A stretch of DNA of 64,000 bases. It comes from Hymenobacter duratus. GTDB lineage: Bacteria > Bacteroidota > Bacteroidia > Cytophagales > Hymenobacteraceae. Of the stretch, positions 33,584 through 41,929 are shown in pieces; position 1 is the first letter of the stretch, and each line of letters starts with the position of its first letter. The stretch spans positions 496,001 through 560,000 of the forward strand of contig NZ_JACWZZ010000003.1 of assembly GCF_014698995.1 (NCBI RefSeq), in the 5' to 3' direction. The position numbers and the translations under genes are program-made. A model generated the notes under the pieces. That model did no database searches. It saw nothing but the letters and a program-made list of their open reading frames with translations, and was not told the DNA's origin.

Positions 33584-34288
33584 CTACTGGGCACTGCTGG
33601 TAGCCGTTTCGTACTGCTTCAGGCGGCCCAGCAGCTGCCGCTCGCCCCAGTTAGGCGCCAGCACCGAGGCGGGTTTGAAGGCAGCGTAGCTCACCTTGGC
33701 CTGGTCGTAGAAAGGTTTGGCGGCCTCAGCGCCACCGCCTACCATCTTGGGCCGGAAGTAGAGGTTGTTGCCGCGCAGCAGCAGCACGCGGGGGTTCTGG
33801 GGGTTGGCCGTCTGGGCCTGGGTCAGAGCGTCTTCTACCTTGCCGCCGTAGGCCATAAAGCGCGTCATCGGCGAAACCATGATACGGCCCTGGTAGATGT
33901 AGGCCTGTAGCGCACTCACCTCCGACTCGTCGCCGCGCAGCTTGCGGGCCTGGGCCAGGGCGGCATCGGCCTGGTCGAGGTATTTGTCCTTGGCCTCGTC
34001 GCCCTCTTTGGTCACGAAGCAGGCAATAACGCGGGCATACGCTTGGTAGTAGCGGGGCAGCCAGTCCTGCGGGGCCACGGCCGCGGCGCGTTCCAGCTTG
34101 GCATCGGCCTGCATGAGTTGGGGCACTTCCCCCGATTTCATCAGTTCCGAGATGGTAGCAGCCATCATGGTGGTGTAGGCATCAGCAGGGGCAGCGGCGG
34201 TGGCAGCGGGAGCAGCAGCGGTAGTTGGCATCTGGGCTTGCGCGGCGAAGGAGGCGGCGAGGGCGAGCAGGAGGAGCGTCTTTTTCAT
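33584..34288 (-). CDS. exported TPR-like protein of unknown function, 234 aa
   Basis: It has a signal peptide (MKKTLLLLALAASFAAQAQ), an Ala/Thr-rich linker, then helical repeats reminiscent of TPR: LERAAAVAPQDWLPRYYQAY, LDQADAALAQARKLR, ALTQAQTANPQNPRVLLLRG. From this it should be a periplasmic protein that binds partners, but no family is certain. It is the first gene of the LytTR operon and follows the promoter at 34322 that carries the duplicated operator. It may therefore be a sensor accessory or a target of the system. Confidence 0.8.
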   Translation of the reverse strand: MKKTLLLLALAASFAAQAQMPTTAAAPAATAAAPADAYTTMMAATISELMKSGEVPQLMQADAKLERAAAVAPQDWLPRYYQAYARVIACFVTKEGDEAKDKYLDQADAALAQARKLRGDESEVSALQAYIYQGRIMVSPMTRFMAYGGKVEDALTQAQTANPQNPRVLLLRGNNLYFRPKMVGGGAEAAKPFYDQAKVSYAAFKPASVLAPNWGERQLLGRLKQYETATSSAQ

Positions 34289-34321
34289 GATGTAAAGGAG
34301 GTTAGTGGCGGTTGAGTGATT

Positions 34322-34392
34322 CAAAGGTGCGCGCCGCTAAGCCGCCAGCAAACTGGCAGTTGCCGAAGTGTCGGATACGCCGGATGAAGCGT
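34322..34392 (-). promoter_or_regulatory. promoter with upstream operator, copy 1 (LytTR operon)
   Basis: On the minus strand a -7 box CACCTTTG (complement of 34322-34329) and a -33 TTTG (complement of 34349-34352) are 19 bp apart. A 42-bp element (34351-34392) overlaps and extends upstream of the -33. It is 32/42 identical to 44168-44209, and in both places it starts 29 bp from the -7 box. The imperfect -7 box suggests dependence on an activator. Confidence 0.7.
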
Positions 34393-34491
34393 CGTCATAC
34401 CGGATTCGGGCTTTTTCTACAGCCGCTCAGTAATGCCGTGAACTATACAATTGCTTATTCTTCCGGTAATATTCTGATAATGGGAGGCCGG

Positions 34492-34499
34492 TAGTTTTG
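34492..34499 (+). promoter_or_regulatory. -7 box of the SusC gene (TAGTTTTG)
   Basis: An exact TAnnTTTG lies 24 bp before the ATG at 34524, giving a leader of about 20 nt. No good -33 TTTG is seen, so an activator may be needed. Confidence 0.65.
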
Positions 34500-34523
34500 C
34501 GGTCGAAATAACCTCCCAAAACT

Positions 34524-37500
34524 ATGCCTCACAGTTACTTAGCTCGAGCCACCCGGCTCTGTGCGACGGGCCTCCCTGTGCTTTTTCTGAGCACCAGCGC
34601 CCTGGCACAATCCCAATCCGTTTCGGGTAGCGTAACCGACGACCAGGGCCAGGCCCTGCCCGGTGCCACTGTGGTAGTGAAGGGCACTACCAACGGCACC
34701 TCTACTGATGCGCAGGGGGCCTACACCATCAGCGCGCCTTCCGATGCAGTGCTGCTCGTGACCTATATCGGCTTCCTGACGCGCGAAGTACCGGTAGAAG
34801 GCAAAACCCAGCTCAACCTGCGGCTCACACCTGATACCAAGCAGCTGAATGAGGTGGTCGTGACGGCTCTGGGCATCAAGCGGGAGCAAAAGGCCCTGGG
34901 CTACGCTACTCAGACAATTGGCGGCGACGCCCTGCTGGAAGCCCGCCCGAACAACTTCTCGCAGGCGCTGTCGGGCAAGGTGGCGGGCCTGAGCCTGATT
35001 TCGGCAGGCTCGGGTCCGGTGAACTCCACCCGCATTTCGCTGCGTGGCGACAACTCCCTGAACCCCAACGGCAACAATGCCCTGATTGTGCTGGATGGCG
35101 TGCCCATGAACAGCGGCCTGACCAGCTCCGGCGTAAGCAGCGCCTACGGGGCCGGCTCCGGCAACGACGTGCCCGTGGACTTCGGCAACGGCATTGCCGA
35201 CATCAACCCCGACGATATTGCCAGCATCACGGTGCTGAAGGGTGCCAGCGCTACGGCGCTGTATGGCAGCCGCGCCGCCAACGGCGCCCTCATCATCACC
35301 ACCAAAACTGGTTCGCGCAAAAAGAAAGGTCTGGGTGTGACGGTGAACAGCAACTACAGCGTGAACACCGTGCTGCAGTGGCCCGAGTATCAGTACGAGT
35401 ACGGCCAGGGTACCGGCCGCGCCTTCAACGCGGCCGGCGACATGTACTACTCCTACGGTGCCTCAGCCGACGGGGCCAACACCGGCGGCACCAGCAGCGC
35501 CTTCGGCCCGAAGTTCAACGGGCAGATGTATTACCAGTACGACCCCGTCACGCAAGCCCAATCGGCGGAGCGGCTGCCGTGGGTGCCGTACAAAGACAAT
35601 ATCAAGGGCTTTTTCCGGACTGGCTCCACGCTCACCAATAGCGTGGCACTGGAAGGCGGCAACGAAACCAGCTCGGCGCGGGCCTCCGTGACGCACTCCA
35701 AAAACGAGTGGATCATGCCCAATACGGGCTACGAGCGGCTGACGGCGGCCCTGAGCGTGAACCAGACCATTGCCAGCAAGCTGAAGCTGGCCGGCAAAGT
35801 CAACTTCACGAACCGCACCAGCGACAACCTGCCCGCCACCGGCTACAACAACCAGTCGTTGTCGTACTTTATGATTTTCCAGAACCCCAACGTGCCGCTC
35901 GATGCGTACCGCACCATCTGGAAAAAAGGCTTCGACCAAATAGACCAGGTGCACCCGTTCAGCTCGTTCATCGACAATCCGTTTCTGATTGCCTACGAGA
36001 TGACCAACGCCGTGACGACGCGCACCACCGTGGGCAACCTCTCGGCCACCTACGACCTCACGCCGAAGCTGAGCCTGCTGGCCCGCTCGGGCATTGCCCT
36101 GAGCCAGGAAAACCGCGAAATGCGCCGCCCTTACAGCACGGCCAACTTCCAGAAAGGCTACTTCAAGCAGCAGGATATCAGCAACTACGAGGCCAACACC
36201 GACTTCCTGCTGACCTACCACGAGCAGCTGGGCCAGCACTTCGACCTGCGGGCTTCGGTGGGCGGCAACGCCATGTACCGCCGCTACCGGGGCACCGACG
36301 GCGTGGTGGAAGGCCTCGTAATTCCGGGCGTGTACAAGCTCACCAACGGCCTCAGCAACCCGCTACTGACCAGCACCACCACGGCCCGCCGCATCCACAG
36401 CCTCTACGCCCTCACCTCGCTGTCGTTCGACGACAAGATCTTCGTGGATCTGACCGGGCGCAACGACTGGTCGAGCACGCTGCCGGTGCAGAACAACTCG
36501 TTCTTCTACCCGTCCATCAGCTCCAGCTTTATTCTGAATGAGCTGCTGCCGATGCCCACGTCTATTTCGCTGGCGAAGCTGCGGCTGTCGGCGGCGCAGG
36601 TCGGCAACGACACCGACCCGTATTACACCCGCAAGTACTACGGCCGTAGCGACTTTCCCGGCGCGGGCTCGGTACCCACCACGCTGTTCAATACGGATTT
36701 CAAGCCCGAAATTACGACCAGCTACGAGGCCGGCGTGGAGTACCTGATGTTCCAGGGCCGCATCGGGGCCGATGTGACCGTGTACCAGAACACCACGCGC
36801 AACCAGATTTTGGAAGTGCCCATCGACCCCACCACCGGCTACAGCCGCGCCCTGCTCAATGCCGGCGAGGTGCGCAACCGAGGCGTGGAAGTGGTGCTCA
36901 ACGCCCGGCCCATCGACAACAACGCCTTCAAGTGGAAAACTACCGGCACCTGGGCCCGCAACCGCAACAAGGTGCTGAGCCTGGCCGAGGGCCTGACCGA
37001 TCAGCAGGTGATTGGCACCGGCGGCACGGCCACCATTCTGGCCACCGTGGGTGGCACCACCGGCGACATCTACGGCTTCGGCTTCGACTACTCGCCCGAC
37101 GGCCAGATCATCTACAACAAAGACGGCCTGCCGGTGCAGCCGGCCGCCATCAAGTACATCGGGCGCGCCTACGCCGACTGGAAAGGCGGCCTGCTGAACG
37201 AGTTTTCCTACAAGAATTTCCGGGTGAGCGTGCTCTTCGACGGGCAGTATGGCGGCATCGTGTACTCGCAGACTCACCACAAAATGAGCGAGCAGGGCAA
37301 GCTGAAATCGACGCTGCCGGGCCGCGAGGAAGGCTTCATCATCGGCGACGGAGTGGTGCGAAACGCCGACGGCACCTTCTCGCCGAACACGACCAAGGTC
37401 ATTCCGGCGGCTTACTACGCCGAGTACTACCGCCGCGCCAACATCGAGAGCAACTCGTTTGACGCTTCTTACATCAAGCTGCGCGAAGCTCGTCTCGAAT

Positions 37501-37712
37501 TCAACCTGCCCACTGCGCTGCTGGCCCGCACCAAAGCCCTGACCGGCGCCACCATCGGCCTCTACGGCCGCGACCTGGCCATGTGGACCAAGTTCCCCAT
37601 GTTCGACCCCGAAACGGCGGCCCTGAACGGCGGCACCATCCTGCCCGGCGTGGAAATCGGCCAGCTGCCCTCCACTCGCACGATGGGCGTGAACCTGACG
37701 CTGCAGTTTTAA
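34524..37712 (+). CDS. SusC/RagA family TonB-linked outer-membrane transporter
   Basis: A 1062-residue outer-membrane barrel. After the signal peptide (ending STSALAQ) comes a carboxypeptidase-like domain (SVSGSVTDDQGQALPGATVV to NLRLTPDTK), a TonB box region (LNEVVVTALGIKREQKALGY), the plug (about 115-230; SLRGDNSL, LDGVPM, ITVLKGASATALYGSRAANG), and a large barrel. SusC forms the pore of a two-part uptake system with the SusD lipoprotein encoded next. With the downstream phosphoesterase and GDPD genes, a phosphate-ester ligand is more likely than a glycan, but this is inference. The last strand ends in NLTLQF, a usual barrel C-terminus. Confidence 0.95.
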   Translation: MPHSYLARATRLCATGLPVLFLSTSALAQSQSVSGSVTDDQGQALPGATVVVKGTTNGTSTDAQGAYTISAPSDAVLLVTYIGFLTREVPVEGKTQLNLRLTPDTKQLNEVVVTALGIKREQKALGYATQTIGGDALLEARPNNFSQALSGKVAGLSLISAGSGPVNSTRISLRGDNSLNPNGNNALIVLDGVPMNSGLTSSGVSSAYGAGSGNDVPVDFGNGIADINPDDIASITVLKGASATALYGSRAANGALIITTKTGSRKKKGLGVTVNSNYSVNTVLQWPEYQYEYGQGTGRAFNAAGDMYYSYGASADGANTGGTSSAFGPKFNGQMYYQYDPVTQAQSAERLPWVPYKDNIKGFFRTGSTLTNSVALEGGNETSSARASVTHSKNEWIMPNTGYERLTAALSVNQTIASKLKLAGKVNFTNRTSDNLPATGYNNQSLSYFMIFQNPNVPLDAYRTIWKKGFDQIDQVHPFSSFIDNPFLIAYEMTNAVTTRTTVGNLSATYDLTPKLSLLARSGIALSQENREMRRPYSTANFQKGYFKQQDISNYEANTDFLLTYHEQLGQHFDLRASVGGNAMYRRYRGTDGVVEGLVIPGVYKLTNGLSNPLLTSTTTARRIHSLYALTSLSFDDKIFVDLTGRNDWSSTLPVQNNSFFYPSISSSFILNELLPMPTSISLAKLRLSAAQVGNDTDPYYTRKYYGRSDFPGAGSVPTTLFNTDFKPEITTSYEAGVEYLMFQGRIGADVTVYQNTTRNQILEVPIDPTTGYSRALLNAGEVRNRGVEVVLNARPIDNNAFKWKTTGTWARNRNKVLSLAEGLTDQQVIGTGGTATILATVGGTTGDIYGFGFDYSPDGQIIYNKDGLPVQPAAIKYIGRAYADWKGGLLNEFSYKNFRVSVLFDGQYGGIVYSQTHHKMSEQGKLKSTLPGREEGFIIGDGVVRNADGTFSPNTTKVIPAAYYAEYYRRANIESNSFDASYIKLREARLEFNLPTALLARTKALTGATIGLYGRDLAMWTKFPMFDPETAALNGGTILPGVEIGQLPSTRTMGVNLTLQF

Positions 37713-37733
37713 CAGGTGCATATCATCAGAACA

Positions 37734-37822
37734 GTCATGCTGAGCTTGTCGAAGCATCTCTACCGCTTCGCCTACCGATTCTCAACGAAGCGGTAGAGAT
37801 GCTTCGACAAGCTCAGCATGAC
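37734..37822. repeat. dispersed palindromic repeat, family A, between susC and susD homologues
   Basis: The two arms, 37 bp each (37734-37770 and 37786-37822), are perfectly complementary around a 15-bp loop and begin GTCATGCTGAGCTTGTCGAA. This is the longest perfect stem in the window and lies inside the SusC-SusD transcription unit. Confidence 0.9.
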
Positions 37823-37861
37823 GTTCTGAAAACCTTCCCTTCTCCTGACTTCCTGTTTCCA

Positions 37862-39307
37862 ATGAAAAACTATACTCTCCTGCTACTGCTGGCCCTGAGC
37901 AGTGGCTTGGCTTCCTGCACCGATGGATTTGAGGAGCTGAACACCGACCCCAACCGCATCGAGAAAATCAGTCCGGGCACGCTGCTCAACCCGATTGTGT
38001 ACGAGGTAGCGGCCTTCAATACGCAGCGCGCCGATGCCTTCACGTTCGACATCATGCAGGTGGCGCTGCCGTTTCCGAGCGTATCGGGTGGGGTGCACCG
38101 CTATGTGGTGAGCGAAAGCGCCGGCAACTCGACCTGGACCACGTACTACCGCTGGCTGGCTAACATCCGGGAGATGCGCGCCGCGGCCGTGGCTGCCCAG
38201 GACCCCAACTACGAGGCCGTGGCCATGACCCTGAACGCCTGGGTGTACGCCAACCTCACCGACTGTTTCGGCGACGTGCCCATGACCGAGGCCAGCCGCG
38301 CCGAGGAAGGCATTCTGTACCCGGCCTTCGACTCGCAGCAGCAAATCTACACCCAGCTGCTCGACGACCTGGACCGCGCCAACGGCCTGTTTGATACCGC
38401 CAAGCCAATGAGCTACGGCAGCGACCTGCTCTACAACAACAGCGTGGCCAACTGGCGGCGGTTCTGTAACTCGCTGCGCCTGCGCCTGCTGCTGCGCGTA
38501 AGCAAGCGCCCGGAGATGAACGCCCCCACCCGGCTGGCAGCCATGCTCAACGACCCGACCCGCTACCCGGTATTCACGCAGAACAGCGAGGCAGCCATCC
38601 TGAAAATCACGGGCGTGGCACCCAACGTGTCGCCGTGGGGCCGCGCCGTCGATTTCACCACGTTCCGCGCGGCGGCCGAATTCTTCATCGACAACCTCAA
38701 CGCCTGGAGCGACCCGCGCCTGCCCAAATTCAACACCCAGGCCCGCACCCAGACCGGCAGCACCACCATCGGCTACCGGGGTATTCCGAGCGCCTATGGG
38801 GGCAGCGACGCGCAGTTTCAGTTTCAGCCTTCCAACCAGAACATAGCGCTGGTAACGGCCACGGTAGCCGCGCCCATGCAGTCGGTGCTGATGAGCTACG
38901 CCGAGGTGGAATTCATCCGGGCTGAGGCCGCGCAGAAAGGCTGGACGACCGCCGACGACCGCACCCACTACGAGCGGGGCGTAAAGGCAGCGGTGGAGCA
39001 GTGGGGCGCGGTGTTGCCCACTACCTATTTCCAGAACACGGCCGCGGCTTACGACGGGTCGCTGGCCCGCATCATGCTGCAGAAGTACTACGCACTGTAT
39101 TTCAACGACTACCAGCAATGGTTTGAGTACCGCCGCACGGGCCTGCCGGTGCTGCCCCGCGGCCAGGATCTGCAGAACGGCGGCCGTATGCCGGTGCGCT
39201 TCCGCTACCCGCTGGTGGTGCAGACCAACAACGGCACCAACTACCGCGCTGCCGTGCAGGCCATGGGCGCCGACGACGTGAACACCAAAGTGTGGTGGGA
39301 AAAATAG
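37862..39307 (+). CDS. SusD/RagB family nutrient-binding outer-membrane lipoprotein
   Basis: A 481-residue lipoprotein: MKNYTLLLLLALSSGLASC gives a lipobox with the acylated Cys19, followed by TDGFEELNTDPN, the N-terminal signature of the SusD-like type 2 group. Helical TPR-like segments follow (WRRFCNSLRLRLLLRVSKR, SYAEVEFIRAEAAQKGW), and the end WFEYRRTG...GGRMPVRFRYP is typical. It caps the SusC barrel at the cell surface and captures the ligand. A palindromic repeat separates it from the SusC gene. Confidence 0.93.
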   Translation: MKNYTLLLLLALSSGLASCTDGFEELNTDPNRIEKISPGTLLNPIVYEVAAFNTQRADAFTFDIMQVALPFPSVSGGVHRYVVSESAGNSTWTTYYRWLANIREMRAAAVAAQDPNYEAVAMTLNAWVYANLTDCFGDVPMTEASRAEEGILYPAFDSQQQIYTQLLDDLDRANGLFDTAKPMSYGSDLLYNNSVANWRRFCNSLRLRLLLRVSKRPEMNAPTRLAAMLNDPTRYPVFTQNSEAAILKITGVAPNVSPWGRAVDFTTFRAAAEFFIDNLNAWSDPRLPKFNTQARTQTGSTTIGYRGIPSAYGGSDAQFQFQPSNQNIALVTATVAAPMQSVLMSYAEVEFIRAEAAQKGWTTADDRTHYERGVKAAVEQWGAVLPTTYFQNTAAAYDGSLARIMLQKYYALYFNDYQQWFEYRRTGLPVLPRGQDLQNGGRMPVRFRYPLVVQTNNGTNYRAAVQAMGADDVNTKVWWEK

Positions 39308-39330
39308 GCTACCCAACTACTGGTTCAACC

Positions 39331-39424
39331 ATCATGCTGCGCTTGCCGAAGCATCTCTGCCACTACCCTCATGCCTGTTTTTGAGGACGAAGCGGTAGAG
39401 ATGCTTCGGCAAGCGCAGCATGAC
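39331..39424. repeat. dispersed palindromic repeat, family A, diverged
   Basis: Arms at 39331-39361 and about 39396-39424 pair, with a core of ATGCTGCGCTTGCCGAAGCA; GCGC replaces AGCT of the other family A copies on both arms. It follows the SusD gene. Confidence 0.82.
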
Positions 39425-39457
39425 GTTCATTCAACAATCTTACTCTTACGGAATAGC

Positions 39458-40963
39458 ATGTCGCAACAACGCAGAACCTTCCTCAAATCCATTGGCCTGG
39501 CCGGACTGGGCGTTACGCTGGACGTGAACCTGGGCCTGGCCCGGCCCCAAACGTCCCCGACGGCTACTGGTAGGGAAACGGCCGTAGCTACGCTCACCGG
39601 CAAAGTGCATGCGGGTGGGCAGGGCATAGCGGGCGTAGCCGTGACGGACGGCATCAGCGTGGTGCTCACCGATGCGAAGGGCCAGTACGAGCTGGAAAGC
39701 AGCGGGGCCGCTGAATTCGTCTATATCTCGGTGCCGCGCGGCTACGAGTTTCCGCACGAGCAGGGCGTGGCGCGTTTTTACCGCAAGAAGGAGCCCGTAC
39801 GGGGCCGGTTCAGGGCAGATTTTGAGCTGCGCAAGCTCACGCAGGACGATACCCGGCACAACTTTGTCGTGTGGGCCGACCCGCAGATGATTTCCAAAGC
39901 CGACGCCGCCGAATTCAAGGCCACGGCCGTACCCGACACGCAGAAGCTGGTGGCAGGATACGGCGCGGGCCCGCTGTTTCACGGCATCGGGTGCGGCGAC
40001 CTGGTCTGGGACCATTTCGAGCTGTTCGAGGATTACCAGCAGGGCGTGGCCAGCACCGGCATTCCGTTCTTCCAGGTGATTGGCAACCACGACATGGACC
40101 TCACGGCCCGTACCGACGAAGGCTCAGCCGACACGTTCAAGAAGCTATTCGGCCCCACCTACTACTCCTTCAACCGCGGCGAAATCCACTACGTGGTGCT
40201 GGATGACGTCTTTTTTATCGGGGCCGCCAAGAAGTACATCGGCTACCTCACGGAGCGGCAGCTGGCGTGGCTGGAGCAGGACCTGGCGCACGTGAAAGCC
40301 GGCACAACAGTGGTGGTGAGCCTGCACATTCCGCCCTACACCCGGCAGCACATCCGCAACAAGGAAAAGGAGGAGCCGATGGGCGGCGTGGTAGCCAACC
40401 GCAAGGAGCTGTACCGGCTGCTACAGCCCTACAAAGCGCACATTATGTCGGGCCACACGCACTTTAATGAGGTGCTGCAAACCGCCGACAACGTGACCGA
40501 GCACGTGCACGGCACGGTGTGCGGCGCGTGGTGGACGGGCCCCATCTGCACCGATGGCACGCCCGGCGGCTACGGCGTATACGAAGTGCGCGGCCCGGAG
40601 CTGACTTGGTACTACAAAGCCCTCGGGCAGGAGCGCAGCCACCAGTTTCGCATCTACCCGAAAGGCAGCCTGCCGGAACGCCCCGAGGCGTTGGCCGTGA
40701 ACGTCTGGAACTGGGACCCCACCTGGAAAGTAGCCTGGTTTGAAGACGGGGTGCGCAAAGGCGAGATGGAGCAATACACCGGCCTCGACCCGCTGTCGGT
40801 GCGGCTGCACGCCGGTCCGGCCCTGCCCGCCAAGCATAAATGGGTAGACCCCACCCTCACCGAGCACCTGTTCGTGGCCAACGTATCGGCGCAGGCCCGG
40901 CAGATTCGCGTAGAAGTCACCGACCGGTTCGGGCAGGTATACACCGATACGCTGACGGCGTAG
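39458..40963 (+). CDS. exported calcineurin-like metallophosphoesterase with MetallophosN and MetallophosC domains
   Basis: A 501-residue enzyme with a twin-arginine-type signal (QQRRTFLKSIGLAG). An immunoglobulin-like N-terminal domain (about 45-125) precedes the phosphoesterase domain with metal motifs WADPQM, GDLVWDHFE, GNHDMD, SLHIPP and SGHTH. The first motif has DPQ where many members have DxH, common in this subgroup. A C-terminal beta domain ends VTDRFGQVYTDTL. It should hydrolyse phosphate mono- or diesters in the periplasm. Its place after SusC/SusD and before a glycerophosphodiesterase supports work on imported phosphoesters. Confidence 0.9.
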   Translation: MSQQRRTFLKSIGLAGLGVTLDVNLGLARPQTSPTATGRETAVATLTGKVHAGGQGIAGVAVTDGISVVLTDAKGQYELESSGAAEFVYISVPRGYEFPHEQGVARFYRKKEPVRGRFRADFELRKLTQDDTRHNFVVWADPQMISKADAAEFKATAVPDTQKLVAGYGAGPLFHGIGCGDLVWDHFELFEDYQQGVASTGIPFFQVIGNHDMDLTARTDEGSADTFKKLFGPTYYSFNRGEIHYVVLDDVFFIGAAKKYIGYLTERQLAWLEQDLAHVKAGTTVVVSLHIPPYTRQHIRNKEKEEPMGGVVANRKELYRLLQPYKAHIMSGHTHFNEVLQTADNVTEHVHGTVCGAWWTGPICTDGTPGGYGVYEVRGPELTWYYKALGQERSHQFRIYPKGSLPERPEALAVNVWNWDPTWKVAWFEDGVRKGEMEQYTGLDPLSVRLHAGPALPAKHKWVDPTLTEHLFVANVSAQARQIRVEVTDRFGQVYTDTLTA

Positions 40964-40981
40964 GCTCATCGAACCGTTTTC

Positions 40982-41026
40982 ACTCCGTAGTGCAGGGCTA
41001 CCACTCTGGACTACGGAGTTTTTTTC
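40982..41026 (+). terminator. terminator after the phosphoesterase gene
   Basis: A 9-bp stem (40982-40990 with 41011-41019) with a 20-nt loop is followed by a run of Ts. Confidence 0.78.
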
Positions 41027-41047
41027 TCCACGTCCGTTGCGCTGCAT

Positions 41048-41929
41048 ATGAAATTCCTGGTCCTGCTACTTGCTCTTTTATCAGCTTCCGGCGCTAGCGC
41101 TCAACTGGCCTCCTTCGACCGGCAGGGCCACCGTGGCTGCCGCGGCCTGATGCCCGAAAACACTATCCCGGCCATGCGCAAAGCCCAGGAACTGGGCGTA
41201 ACGACGCTGGAAATGGATCTGTGCATCAGCCAGGACAAGCAGGTGCTGCTCTCCCACGACCCGGTTATGAACGCCGATTTCGTGCTGCGGCCCGATGGCC
41301 TGCCTATCACCAAAGCGGAGGAAAAGCAGCTGCGCCTCTACGCCCTGCCCTATGCCGAAATCAGGCGCTACGATGTGGGCAGCAAGCCCTACGCCAAGTT
41401 TCCGAGGCAGCAGAAGCTGCGCACCTACAAACCTCTGCTGTCAGAAGTCATCGACTCGGCGGAGGCCTACGCCCGCCTGAAAAAGCTGCCCGCGCCGCGC
41501 TACAACCTCGAAACCAAAACCACGCCGGCCGGCGACGACGTGCTGCATCCGGCCCCCGAGGAATTTGTGCAGCTGCTGCTGGCCGTGGTGCGGGCCAAGG
41601 GCATCGAAAGCCGCGTTACCATTCAGTCTTTCGACCCGCGCACGCTGGAGGTAGTTCACCGCCTCTCCCCTGCCCTGGCCACGGCCCTGCTCGTCGAGAA
41701 CCAGCCGGACCTGGCCTCGAACCTGGCCCGGCTCAGCTTCCGCCCTACCATCTACAGTCCGGCCTACCGGCTGGTGACGGCCGAGCTGGTGGCCGAGTGC
41801 CACCGGCAGCACATTCGCGTTGTTCCCTGGACCGTCAATTCCGCCGACGCCATAGAGCGGCTGGTGCAGCTGCGAGTGGACGGCATCATCACCGACTACC
41901 CCGACCTGTTCCCGGCCACGGGGCGCTAA
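41048..41929 (+). CDS. exported glycerophosphodiester phosphodiesterase
   Basis: A 293-residue GDPD enzyme that splits glycerophosphodiesters to an alcohol and glycerol 3-phosphate. The signal peptide ends ASGASAQ. Catalytic parts are RQGHRGCRGLMPENT (H28), LEMDLCISQD (metal Glu/Asp), LLSHDP (second His), YNLETKT and IQSFDPRTL, with VPWTVNSADAIERL near the end. The enzyme is periplasmic and probably works with the phosphoesterase upstream. Its stop overlaps the stop of the convergent TonB receptor gene (41926-41929, CTAA). Confidence 0.92.
   Translation: MKFLVLLLALLSASGASAQLASFDRQGHRGCRGLMPENTIPAMRKAQELGVTTLEMDLCISQDKQVLLSHDPVMNADFVLRPDGLPITKAEEKQLRLYALPYAEIRRYDVGSKPYAKFPRQQKLRTYKPLLSEVIDSAEAYARLKKLPAPRYNLETKTTPAGDDVLHPAPEEFVQLLLAVVRAKGIESRVTIQSFDPRTLEVVHRLSPALATALLVENQPDLASNLARLSFRPTIYSPAYRLVTAELVAECHRQHIRVVPWTVNSADAIERLVQLRVDGIITDYPDLFPATGR

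Noticed and set aside
36363..39316. 464- and 477-aa minus-strand frames under SusC and SusD
   Set aside because: These are antisense shadows of two well-supported genes with signal peptide and family motifs.
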